Made by a program: the position numbers and the translations under genes | Shown: positions 8,133 through 16,136 of the stretch, piece by piece | Position numbering within the stretch: the first letter of the stretch is position 1 | Layout of the letters: every line of letters begins with the position of its first letter | The notes under the pieces: model-generated | The model's input: only the letters and a program-made list of their open reading frames with translations | The model's database searches: none | What the model was told of the DNA's origin: nothing | NCBI GenBank assembly: GCA_017513795.1 | Contig: JAFXEJ010000039.1 | Span: 1-46,779 of the forward strand | Reading direction: 5' to 3' | Source of the DNA: Ruminococcus sp. | GTDB lineage: Bacteria > Bacillota > Clostridia > Oscillospirales > Ruminococcaceae | DNA length: 46,779 nucleotides

Positions 8133-8318
8133 GTTTTTTTGTTAAAAATGATGTAGTGATATCTTACAAAATATCTTATTAAACTTTGTGAGGAATGCTG
8201 TTTTATTTGTATTAATTGTGAACTTCTTCATTTATTCCACTAATTCTGCACAAAATCAGTTGTTATTAAATGCGCATTATGATACACTTTTACATATAAT
8301 ATTAGGCGGTGATTACAT

Positions 8319-10703
8319 ATGAAATTGAAAAATTGTTTTAAAAAAATAACTGCGGCAGTGACCGCAGCAGCGTTAATGATATCTGCATCACCTGTGATTC
8401 CGAAAGTGAGTATTTCGGCAGATCAGACATCAGTTATATCAAATCCCGTTATCTGGGCTGACGTTCCTGATGTTGATGTTATCCGTGTGGGCGATACATA
8501 TTATATGGTAAGCACAACAATGTATTTCTCCCCAGGCGCACCTATCATGAAGTCCAAGGATCTTGTTTCGTGGGAAATCTGCAACTACGTTTACGACACA
8601 TACGCACAGGGCGATGTACAGAATCTTACTAACGGCAAGCATGATTACGCTCACGGACAGTGGGCAACGAGTCTCAGATATCACAAGGGAACATATTATG
8701 TTTTCTTCGGAAGCTATGGTTCCGGAAAATCCTATATCTACAAGACCAACGATATCGAAAACGGTACATGGACAAGAAGTGAAATCAACGGAATGTACCA
8801 TGATGCATCACTGTTTTTCGATGATGACGGAAGAAATTATCTTATTTACGGCGGCGGAGGAAATATTGAAATCAAGGAACTCAATGCCGAAATGACAGGA
8901 TTCAAAAACGGCGGAGTTTCCAAGAGATTATTCTCAACAGGACTGTCCGGACTTGCCGGTGAGGGCGCTCATGTACATAAAATCGGAGGATACTACTATG
9001 TATTTATCATAGCATGGCCGTCAAACAGCAGACGTATTGAAATATGCTACCGCAGCAAGGAGCTTCTTGGCACATACGAGGGCAAAACCGTTCTTGATTC
9101 CGGCGTAGGTTCGTACGGAAGCGGTGTTGCACAGGGCGGTATTGTTGATACTCCTGACGGAAAATGGTACGGAATGCTTTTCCAGGATCACGGCTCTGTA
9201 GGACGTATTCCCGTACTTGTGCCGGTGACATGGCAGAACGACTGGCCGATCATGGGCGTGGATGCAAAAGCTCCTCTGACGCTTACAGTGAACGGCGCTT
9301 CGACAGGTACATCGCTTGCCAGAGATGATGATTTCAGCTATTCCTCGGATAAGCTTGCACTTGAATGGCAGTGGAATCATAATCCTGACAATACAGCATG
9401 GTCGGTGACTGAGCGTGAAGGTTATCTCAGACTTAAAAATAAAACTCTTGCATCACATCTTCTTAACGCAAGAAATACTCTTACACAGAGAACAGAAGGT
9501 CCTTCGTGCAGCAGCTTTATCAAACTTGATACAAAGGGTATGAAGGTTGGAGATTATGCCGGTCTTTCGGCGTTCCAGTTCAAGTACGGAAATGTAGGCG
9601 TATATGTCGCTGACGACGGAAGCAAGAAAATCTATATGTCTGAAAATGGCGGATATGGCTCAGGTGCCGCAGTTACTGACAGCCGTGATAAAATCGTTGA
9701 ACAGGTGAATCTCAACGGCGATGAAATTTATCTCAAGGTTGATTTCAAGTTCAATAACATAACAGCGGATGGAAGCAGTTCCAATAATATTGACAAGGCG
9801 AATTTCTATTATTCCTATGACGGCAGCAGCTGGACTAAAATTGGCAATGAACTCAGCATGGTTTATGATCTGAAGCTGTTTACAGGATACCGCAGCGGAA
9901 TTTACAGCTATGCCACAAAGACAACCGGAGGATATGCAGATATCGACCTCTTTGATTACGAAAGAGAAGAATGGAATGCTGCTACAATAGTTGAACCTGA
10001 TGAAAACGGTTATTTCTTCCACAGTACTTTTGAGGGAAGTCTTGATAACTGGAACGGACGAGGTGCCGCAAGTCTTCTTACAAGCGGACGTACTGCATAC
10101 AAAGGAAAAGAATCTCTCCTTGTACAGGAAAGAACAGCCGCATGGAACGGTGCTTATATTTCTCTCAAGCCGAATGCATTCATTCCCGGAAACAAGTACT
10201 CTTTCAGTTCGGATGTTATGTTCTTTGACGGCGGTACTTTTGATACTTTCTACATGAAGCTTCAGTATACGGATGCAGCCGGCGAAACGCAGTATTCTTC
10301 GATTGCAGAAGCAAAGGCTGTCAGAGGACAGTGGGCACAGCTTATAAATACCGAGTACACTATCCCTGAGGATGCAGCAAATATGCAGCTTTATATCGAA
10401 ACTGCTGACAGTTCAAACAATTTCTATGTTGACGAGGTTATTGGTGCAGTTGCTGGCACGAAAGTTGAAGGACCTGAAGCAGTATCGCTTATTATAGGCG
10501 ATGTAAACAGCGATGGTATTATCGATTCCTTTGATATGGCATCAGCAAGAAAGGGGATTTCCGGTACTTTTGCAAATTCTGTATCACAGCTTGCTGCAGA
10601 CGTCGATCAGAACGGTACTGCTGATGATGAAGATCTCGTTCAGCTTCAGGATTATATTCTTGGCAGAATTGATTCATTTACAGTAAAGGAAGTTACAGAG
10701 TAA
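8319..10703 (+). CDS. GH43 xylanolytic enzyme with CBM22 and dockerin
   Basis: Secreted cellulosomal hemicellulase of 794 residues. A signal peptide (~1-35) is followed by a GH43 five-blade propeller (~42-330). The three acidic residues are visible: the base Asp in ADVPDVDVIRVG (~D51), the helper Asp in YHDASLFFDDDG (~D162) and the acid Glu in AGEGAHVHK (~E215). A beta-sandwich accessory domain (~345-545) resembles that of GH43 beta-xylosidases and arabinofuranosidases. A CBM22-like module (~565-715), usually xylan-binding, comes next. The type I dockerin (~722-790) has calcium loops GDVNSDGIIDSFD and ADVDQNGTADDED. Exact specificity (xylosidase, arabinofuranosidase or xylanase) cannot be read from sequence. 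RBS is aggcggtg; a strong terminator follows. Confidence 0.92.
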   Translation: MKLKNCFKKITAAVTAAALMISASPVIPKVSISADQTSVISNPVIWADVPDVDVIRVGDTYYMVSTTMYFSPGAPIMKSKDLVSWEICNYVYDTYAQGDVQNLTNGKHDYAHGQWATSLRYHKGTYYVFFGSYGSGKSYIYKTNDIENGTWTRSEINGMYHDASLFFDDDGRNYLIYGGGGNIEIKELNAEMTGFKNGGVSKRLFSTGLSGLAGEGAHVHKIGGYYYVFIIAWPSNSRRIEICYRSKELLGTYEGKTVLDSGVGSYGSGVAQGGIVDTPDGKWYGMLFQDHGSVGRIPVLVPVTWQNDWPIMGVDAKAPLTLTVNGASTGTSLARDDDFSYSSDKLALEWQWNHNPDNTAWSVTEREGYLRLKNKTLASHLLNARNTLTQRTEGPSCSSFIKLDTKGMKVGDYAGLSAFQFKYGNVGVYVADDGSKKIYMSENGGYGSGAAVTDSRDKIVEQVNLNGDEIYLKVDFKFNNITADGSSSNNIDKANFYYSYDGSSWTKIGNELSMVYDLKLFTGYRSGIYSYATKTTGGYADIDLFDYEREEWNAATIVEPDENGYFFHSTFEGSLDNWNGRGAASLLTSGRTAYKGKESLLVQERTAAWNGAYISLKPNAFIPGNKYSFSSDVMFFDGGTFDTFYMKLQYTDAAGETQYSSIAEAKAVRGQWAQLINTEYTIPEDAANMQLYIETADSSNNFYVDEVIGAVAGTKVEGPEAVSLIIGDVNSDGIIDSFDMASARKGISGTFANSVSQLAADVDQNGTADDEDLVQLQDYILGRIDSFTVKEVTE

Positions 10704-10711
10704 AAAATAAG

Positions 10712-10754
10712 GCGCAGTAGCAGAGGAGATATTCCTCTGAACTGCGCTTTTTTG
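10712..10754. terminator. Bidirectional terminator between GH43 and ynbB-like genes
   Basis: The stem gcgcagt/actgcgc encloses an inner stem cagagga/tcctctg. It is followed by six T on the plus strand and by ttatttttta on the minus strand, so it can serve both convergent genes. Confidence 0.85.
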
Positions 10755-10779
10755 TTTTTGTTTCAGACATCTGCGGCGC

Positions 10780-12054
10780 TCAGATATTGATAAGTCCGCT
10801 GTCGATCATTTCCTGTACGGCAAGCATTACGCCGATTTTTCCGGATGTGTAAGTTATTCCGCCCTGCATCCAGACAGCAAATGGCTCACGGATAGGAGCG
10901 TCAGCGGAAAGTTCGATAGAAGCTCCGTTTGTGAATGCTCCGGCAGCCATGATTACCTGACTTGTATATCCGGGCATATCCCATGCTTCCGGCACAACGA
11001 AAGAGTCAACAGGTGCGCCCTTCTGGATTCCACGGCAGAACGCAGTAAGGTGTTCTTCGTCACCCAGTTTTATCGCAGTAACGATATCGCCGTGCTTTTC
11101 GTCTTTGCGTGGAGAGCATTCAAATCCGAGCATGGTGAGAAGTTCACTTGCAAATGCTGATGTTTTGAGTGCGTTTGAAACAACATCCGGAGCAAAGAAA
11201 AGTCCGAGAAGCATTTCACGGTTCATGCCGAGAGTACATCCGACTTCCTTACCCATTCCCACACAGGTAAGACGATAGGAACAAAGCTCAACAAGATCGG
11301 CACGTCCGGCGATATATCCGCCTGTACGGGCAATTCCGCCGCCGGCATTTTTGATGAGTGAACCGATAATGATATCAGCGCCGACTTCGGAAGGCTCACA
11401 CTGCTCAACGAATTCACCGTAGCAGTTATCTACCATGATTATAGCGTCAGGATTTCCCGTTTTTACGGCTTTTACCATTTTTTCAATGTCATCTGTTGTA
11501 AAGGCACGGCGGAGAGAATATCCTCTTGAACGCTGAATATAGGCGACTTTTGCACCCTTTACTGCTTCTGTAATGCCTTCAAGATCGGCTGAACCGTCTT
11601 CATTGAGGTCAACCTGACCATATTCAATGCCGAAATCCATGAGAGAGCCGTTTCCCTTTGTGCCGCTGATTCCGATAACTTCTTCAAGAGTATCGTATGG
11701 CTTTCCGGTAATTGAAACTATCTTGTCTCCTGTTCTGAGAACGCCGGAAAGAGCAACTGACAGAGCATGAGTTCCTGAAACGAAATTGAATCGCACGAGA
11801 GCGTCCTCTGTGCCAAGAACCTGTGCAAAAACCTTGTCGATAACGTCACGGCCAAGATCGCCGTATCCGTATCCGGTAGAACCATAGAAGCAAGGTTCGC
11901 TTACTCTGTTGTCAGAGAATGCCTTGAGAACCTTTGCACCGTTGTATTCAGCTGTCTGATCTATTCCGCTGAATGCGTCGGAGCAGTTTTTTTCAGCCTG
12001 TTCGGCAAGTGCCATAAGCTTTGCGTCAAAATTATATATATTTCCGAAATTCAT
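10780..12054 (-). CDS. PLP-dependent methionine gamma-lyase-like protein (YnbB / aluminium-resistance family)
   Basis: Fold-type I PLP enzyme of 424 residues matching the family annotated as aluminium resistance protein or methionine gamma-lyase family (B. subtilis YnbB-like). Visible are the FVSGTHALSVALSGVL cofactor region, the MVDNCYGEF motif with the PLP-contacting Asp, and the Schiff-base Lys in GSLIKNAGGGIA. The true substrate of the family is not established, so a cysteine/methionine lyase role is only a family-based guess. It is the last gene of the M42-M42-GNAT-ynbB operon, with a 27-nt gap after the GNAT gene and its own SD (aaggag). The length is normal and no key residue is missing. 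Confidence 0.88.
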   Translation of the reverse strand: MNFGNIYNFDAKLMALAEQAEKNCSDAFSGIDQTAEYNGAKVLKAFSDNRVSEPCFYGSTGYGYGDLGRDVIDKVFAQVLGTEDALVRFNFVSGTHALSVALSGVLRTGDKIVSITGKPYDTLEEVIGISGTKGNGSLMDFGIEYGQVDLNEDGSADLEGITEAVKGAKVAYIQRSRGYSLRRAFTTDDIEKMVKAVKTGNPDAIIMVDNCYGEFVEQCEPSEVGADIIIGSLIKNAGGGIARTGGYIAGRADLVELCSYRLTCVGMGKEVGCTLGMNREMLLGLFFAPDVVSNALKTSAFASELLTMLGFECSPRKDEKHGDIVTAIKLGDEEHLTAFCRGIQKGAPVDSFVVPEAWDMPGYTSQVIMAAGAFTNGASIELSADAPIREPFAVWMQGGITYTSGKIGVMLAVQEMIDSGLINI

Positions 12055-12081
12055 TTATTTTTCTCCTTAAAATGATGTATA

Positions 12082-12870
12082 TCAGAGTTTTCCCTTTGTC
12101 ATGCTGTCCTTTTCGATGTCGATTCTTTCCAGAACGAACTCGCTTCCAGCCTCACGGAAGCCTATTTCCTCGTAGAAGCTTTTGCGGACATCAAGAGCAA
12201 GAAGATAGGAACGCTTTCCGAGTCCGTTGAAGAATTTCGCCAGCCATTTCAGGAATTCCCTTGCATATCCTCGTCCTCTTGCGGCGGCTGTAGTTGCAAC
12301 CTGTCCTATGAGTATTGTACTTCCGATATCAAACATAACGGAGGCAGTTGTTGAGTTTCTGTAGGTGAACACACGGCTTATTCCGTGACGGCAGCGGTGT
12401 GAGGTATCGGTATACCAAAGGGAAAAATCAGCAATATTCGGGAAGCCTTCACTGAGGATATCGTATACATCCGTAAGTTTGGGATTGAATTCAACGTGTT
12501 CCTCGATAGTTTCAAGGGGTGAATCATCTGGAATAAGCTCAAATATTGTTCTGTTAAGACGCTGATACTGTTCCGTAAGACCGATACCTTCAAGAATATT
12601 GCTGTCTCCCTCAATGCGGAACGGCATATTCATGGAGATAAAAAGATCAATTTCCTGATCTGGTCTGAGATTTCCGTCTGTGCAGATTATCAGTGTCGAA
12701 TTTATAATGAACATGAAGCCATAGCCGGTTTCGTTGGTGATTTTATAGAAGCGGCAGAAGTCATAATTTGGACCGTATGCTCTCATGTAGGAGAGCATTT
12801 TTTTGCCGCACAGTGTTTTCATCAGCAGCGGACGGTCAAGTTCATGTTCGTGTTCGATAAGTTTTATCAT
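12082..12870 (-). CDS. GNAT-family N-acetyltransferase
   Basis: A 262-residue protein whose C-terminal ~110 residues form a GNAT domain. The acetyl-CoA pyrophosphate-binding motif is TTAAARGRGYAREFLKWL, with RGRGYA matching Q/R-x-x-G-x-G/A. The final strand, SFYEEIGFREAG, contains the typical YExxGF. The N-terminal ~140 residues are not recognised and may be a second, degenerate acetyltransferase lobe. Its start overlaps the stop of the upstream M42 gene by 4 nt (ATGA), so the two are translationally coupled. The substrate is unknown; the operon context of peptidases and a PLP enzyme suggests an amino acid or peptide product. Confidence 0.85.
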   Translation of the reverse strand: MIKLIEHEHELDRPLLMKTLCGKKMLSYMRAYGPNYDFCRFYKITNETGYGFMFIINSTLIICTDGNLRPDQEIDLFISMNMPFRIEGDSNILEGIGLTEQYQRLNRTIFELIPDDSPLETIEEHVEFNPKLTDVYDILSEGFPNIADFSLWYTDTSHRCRHGISRVFTYRNSTTASVMFDIGSTILIGQVATTAAARGRGYAREFLKWLAKFFNGLGKRSYLLALDVRKSFYEEIGFREAGSEFVLERIDIEKDSMTKGKL

Positions 12871-13886
12871 AGCTCACATATCCTTTGTGTAAGTTTTTTG
12901 ACAAGCTTTAATGAGTTTTCAAGATCGCTCCACTGGATGACACAGCTGGGGGAGTGAAGATATCTGCACGGAACAGATACGGCAATAGTACGCACTCCGT
13001 CACGGCTCAGGTGGATAGCTCCGGCATCGTTTCCTCCGGCGATCATAGTTTTTGTCTGGCATGGGATGTCATCCTCAGCGGCGATATCAAACGCAAGAGC
13101 GTACAGCTCTTTGTCGTATACAGTGCTTCTGTCCATGAATGACACAACAGGACCGTTTCCGAGTGCGCATACACGTTTTGCTCCGGAAACCCCGTCGATA
13201 TCTGCGGCAGTTGTAGCTTCAAGTACAACGGCAAAATCAGGATCAACAGAAAATGCGGATACTCTCGAACCTCTCAGTCCGATTTCCTCCTGAACATTGA
13301 AAACGAAATATGTGTCATATTCGATTTCGCTGCGTATAATTTCTATCATCATTGCACATCCGGCACGATCGTCAACAGCCTTGGATTTCAGGCGATTTTC
13401 GCCAAGCTCTGTGAATTCGGAGCTGAAATAAATGCAGTCTCCGAGGGAAACATATTTTTCAGCTTCTTCCTTGTCAGCGGCGCCGATATCAATGTACATT
13501 GCGCTGATTTCGGGTGCCTTTTCACGCTGTTCCTTGGAAAGATTGTGGACAGCGGCAGACCCGGCTACTCCATATATCTTATTTGCTCCGACACGAACCT
13601 GACGTCCGATGATAACAGAGGGATCAATTCCTCCGACGGTTCCAAAAAGCAGAGTTCCGTCCGGCTGTATTCCGGTAACGATAAGACCTACCTCATCCAT
13701 GTGAGCGCAGATCATAAGCTTTTTGTCAGGAGTTTTTCTGCCTTTCTTGAAGCAGATAAGATTTCCGAGATTATCAGTGCGGTATTCGCAGAAATCCTTG
13801 ATTTTGTCTATAATAAGTTCTCTCACCGCCTTTTCATCGCCGGAGATTCCGTCGGCAAGGCAGAGTTCTTTAAGCAGTTCTCTCAT
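12867..13886 (-). CDS. M42-family metalloaminopeptidase (second copy)
   Basis: Cytosolic dinuclear-metal aminopeptidase of 339 residues in the glutamyl/leucyl aminopeptidase M42 family, which forms dodecameric TET-like shells. Ligands and catalytic residues are visible in order: AHMDEVG (His ligand and Asp), KAVDDRAGC (bridging Asp), VQEEIGLRG (catalytic Glu pair), VVLEATTAAD (Glu at the fourth ligand site) and RYLHSPSCV (His ligand). It is a diverged paralogue of the adjacent upstream M42 gene and overlaps it by 1 nt (TGATG) at the start. Two neighbouring M42 genes may form homo- or heteromeric shells with different side-chain preference; which residue each prefers cannot be read here. Confidence 0.92.
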   Translation of the reverse strand: MRELLKELCLADGISGDEKAVRELIIDKIKDFCEYRTDNLGNLICFKKGRKTPDKKLMICAHMDEVGLIVTGIQPDGTLLFGTVGGIDPSVIIGRQVRVGANKIYGVAGSAAVHNLSKEQREKAPEISAMYIDIGAADKEEAEKYVSLGDCIYFSSEFTELGENRLKSKAVDDRAGCAMMIEIIRSEIEYDTYFVFNVQEEIGLRGSRVSAFSVDPDFAVVLEATTAADIDGVSGAKRVCALGNGPVVSFMDRSTVYDKELYALAFDIAAEDDIPCQTKTMIAGGNDAGAIHLSRDGVRTIAVSVPCRYLHSPSCVIQWSDLENSLKLVKKLTQRICEL

Positions 13887-14899
13887 CAGTTTCCCTCCTT
13901 GATAAATTCAGCGAGAAGTCTTGCGGTAAGTTCTACATCTCTGATATCAATGACCTCAGCCGGAGTATGCATATTTCTCAGCGGAATGGAAACAGTACAG
14001 GTTCTTGCTCCGCAGCGGCTTACGGAATACTGATCGGCATTGGTGGAGGTAAGTCCGTTCATTACTTCTGTCTGGTAAGGAATGTCTGATTTTTTTGCTG
14101 TATTTATCAGTTCATCGGAAAGCTCTCTGTCGAGTGATGGAGAAATACCAATCATCGGACCTTTTCCAAGATAACCACACTTGTTTTCATCCTCGGAAAG
14201 CGAATATGCGAAGCTTACATCAACAGCGATTGCAATATCGGGATCAAGCTCGTATGCGCCGATTTTTGCGCCACGTTCGCCGAGTTCTTCCTGTGCGGAG
14301 AAAATTACGGTCACGTTGTATGCAGTGGCTTGTCCCTGTAAAAGTTCAAGTGCATAAAGAATCGAAGCAGCACCGCAGCGGTCGTCGAGTGCTCCGGAGG
14401 TTATCCGTGAGCCGAGCAGAGTACGACACTTTACATCAAATGTGACAGTGTCTCCGAGTGAAACTATCTTTTCAAGTTCAGCTTTTGTCATTCCGGTATC
14501 TATAGCCACTTCATCGAATGAGAGCACCTTGCTGTCGCCGGAGGAAAGATGCGGCGGAACAGAGCATATTACGCCAGAAATATCCTTTTTTCCGTGAATG
14601 ATTACAGGCTGTGCCGGAAGCAGACGGCGGTCGATTCCGCCGAGATTTCCTACTTTGATAAAGCCGTCAGCTGTTATATTTGTAACGATCATACCTATCT
14701 GATCAATATGAGCGTCGAGTACAAATGAGGGGAGTCCGCTGCGGAAATCTCCGAATCGTCCGACAACATTGCCGTTTATAATTGCGGCATCGGGACAATA
14801 TTTTTTCAGCATATTCATGGCAAGTTCAGCGGCAGGAGCTTCATTTCCTGACGCTCCGGAAACTTCCGTGAGTTCTGCGATCGTTTTTTTAAGATCCAT
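13886..14899 (-). CDS. M42-family metalloaminopeptidase (first copy)
   Basis: A 337-residue M42 peptidase and the first gene of the operon. The metal site is intact: LDAHIDQIGMI (His ligand), GALDDRCGAA (bridging Asp), SAQEELGERGAK (Glu base and ligand), IAVDVSFAY (Asp ligand) and RNMHTPAEV (His ligand). It differs from the downstream copy in carrying Asp rather than Glu at the fourth ligand site. Both can be expected to trim short peptides made by cytosolic proteases. It has its own promoter. RBS on the minus strand is gaaaggat, about 9 nt before the ATG. Confidence 0.92.
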   Translation of the reverse strand: MDLKKTIAELTEVSGASGNEAPAAELAMNMLKKYCPDAAIINGNVVGRFGDFRSGLPSFVLDAHIDQIGMIVTNITADGFIKVGNLGGIDRRLLPAQPVIIHGKKDISGVICSVPPHLSSGDSKVLSFDEVAIDTGMTKAELEKIVSLGDTVTFDVKCRTLLGSRITSGALDDRCGAASILYALELLQGQATAYNVTVIFSAQEELGERGAKIGAYELDPDIAIAVDVSFAYSLSEDENKCGYLGKGPMIGISPSLDRELSDELINTAKKSDIPYQTEVMNGLTSTNADQYSVSRCGARTCTVSIPLRNMHTPAEVIDIRDVELTARLLAEFIKEGN

Positions 14900-14931
14900 A
14901 ATAAAATCCTTTCATAAGTTATACATACATT

Positions 14932-14960
14932 ATTATAACAGATTGTGTACTCATTTTCAA
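14932..14960 (-). promoter_or_regulatory. Promoter of the M42-M42-GNAT-ynbB operon
   Basis: On the minus strand TTGAAA, a 17-bp spacer and TATAAT, about 30 bp before the first M42 gene. Confidence 0.75.
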
Positions 14961-15000
14961 GGGAAATGCAGAGAAAAAATTGGAGATTAAAATCATTAGA

Positions 15001-15115
15001 TCAAAAAAGTTGAATTGACATTCGTGCAGTTTCTGTCAGTGCGACTTTTATATCTTCATTAATTCTGATGTTGATATTTCTGACCTGCGATATTATTTTA
15101 TCCTCTACAAATGAG
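15001..15115 (-). pseudogene. Possible ribbon-helix-helix antitoxin remnant
   Basis: A minus-strand frame without a start codon reads VRNINIRINEDIKVALTE and ends at TGA (15001-15003). The NINIRINEDIK stretch resembles the N-terminal strand of RelB/DinJ antitoxins. It is too short to be functional and could be chance, so confidence is low. Confidence 0.22.
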
Positions 15116-15120
15116 AAAAG

Positions 15121-15142
15121 CAGCCCCGAAGGACTGCTGAAT
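15121..15142 (-). terminator. Terminator of the PD-(D/E)XK gene
   Basis: On the minus strand agcagtcc, a TTCG loop and gggctgct, followed by tttctcattt. A stable tetraloop hairpin a few bases after the stop codon. Confidence 0.7.
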
Positions 15143-15147
15143 GTATG

Positions 15148-16029
15148 TTATTGCATTAAGTCTATAATTTGGCATTTGTCGATTGAATCCATGACATTAT
15201 TGTGTTCTGCTATCGCCATTAACTTTATATTATGTTTTCGGCAGAAGTTGACGATAGGCTTGCTGTTGAAAATCAGTTTGATTTCAGCACTCAGATCTCT
15301 GAACACATTATTGACAGCCAGTGTATCTTGTTCATCTGAACACATCGGCATAAAGAACAGGTAGACCAGTGTTCGTGATTCATTCTGATCACATGATATA
15401 CCCATAAGATGACAAAGCAATTGTTTGATATCAAACATTGAATATTCCTTTTCAATGTCGAATTCGGAAAGTGGTATCATGAATGTTTCGAAATCATCAT
15501 TTGCTATTCGTGGTTCAAACCCGAAGTCATTGTTTTCGCTATAAATGCGATTCCAATATTTCTCTTTCATTTCGATTCTGTGATGATCAAATATCTCATG
15601 ACATTTAACCTCAATGTATGTGCTGTCAACAGGAAAACAGGCATCAAGCTGCGGAGGAGTACCTTGATTTATTCCTGCGATAGGACACGGAAATTCAAAG
15701 CGTGGCAGATCTGTTAATCCAAGCATTTTCGCACCATACCGCAAAGCCAGATAACAGAATCTTGATGACGAAGCTACGCTTGCCATCTTTGGCGGATAAA
15801 TATGATCGTTTACTTTCTTCTGATTCAGTTCACCGCCTTTTCCAGCACCATATTCCTGATAGGCAGAAGGAAAGTTTTTCTGCATCTCCTTTGTAAACAA
15901 AGTAAAGACGTCCTTATTATAATATTTATCATAATTCTCATTCCATCGGCACTGAGTTTCACCGTATTTTTCTACAATCTGTCTTTTGATTATCTCGTCA
16001 AATTTTTCTTTGGATATTATTCTGGACAT
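15148..16029 (-). CDS. Putative PD-(D/E)XK restriction-endonuclease-like protein
   Basis: A 293-residue protein with a likely PD-(D/E)XK nuclease core: D129 in PPQLDACFPVD and E140-x-K142 in STYIEVKCHEIF, the D-x10-E-x-K arrangement of this superfamily. It resembles the PGN_0703-type putative restriction endonucleases as I remember them, but I cannot confirm this without a profile search. The N-terminal half is rich in charged and aromatic residues, with RFCYLALRYG before the core. No methyltransferase, helicase or toxin partner lies on either side. It is transcribed alone from a strong promoter and ends at its own terminator. A solitary type II-like nuclease without a methylase would be unusual; a modification-dependent or defence-related nuclease is possible. 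Function is inferred from the motif only. Confidence 0.6.
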   Translation of the reverse strand: MSRIISKEKFDEIIKRQIVEKYGETQCRWNENYDKYYNKDVFTLFTKEMQKNFPSAYQEYGAGKGGELNQKKVNDHIYPPKMASVASSSRFCYLALRYGAKMLGLTDLPRFEFPCPIAGINQGTPPQLDACFPVDSTYIEVKCHEIFDHHRIEMKEKYWNRIYSENNDFGFEPRIANDDFETFMIPLSEFDIEKEYSMFDIKQLLCHLMGISCDQNESRTLVYLFFMPMCSDEQDTLAVNNVFRDLSAEIKLIFNSKPIVNFCRKHNIKLMAIAEHNNVMDSIDKCQIIDLMQ

Positions 16030-16057
16030 CTTGATTCTCCTAACATATTTTTTCTAA

Positions 16058-16086
16058 ATTATAGCACGATGCAATATAAAAGTCAA
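16058..16086 (-). promoter_or_regulatory. Promoter of the PD-(D/E)XK gene
   Basis: On the minus strand TTGACT, a 17-bp spacer and TATAAT. The SD taggag lies 7 nt before the ATG. Confidence 0.75.
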
Positions 16087-16090
16087 CAAA

Positions 16091-16132
16091 ATTTAGAAAA
16101 AGCTCTGCTTCCGGAAAAAGAAGCAGAGCTTT
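16091..16132 (-). terminator. Terminator of putP
   Basis: On the minus strand the 13-bp arms aaagctctgcttc and gaagcagagcttt (16099-16132) are followed by ttctaaatttt. It separates putP from the promoter of the nuclease gene. Confidence 0.8.
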
Positions 16133-16136
16133 GAGA

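Noticed and set aside
8065-8318. Riboswitch between glnA and the GH43 gene
   Set aside because: The stretch is AT-rich with no glutamine-riboswitch-like or other known fold seen by eye.
15068-15364. Plus-strand frame of 98 codons
   Set aside because: Mostly antisense to the PD-(D/E)XK gene, with no recognisable protein and no SD.
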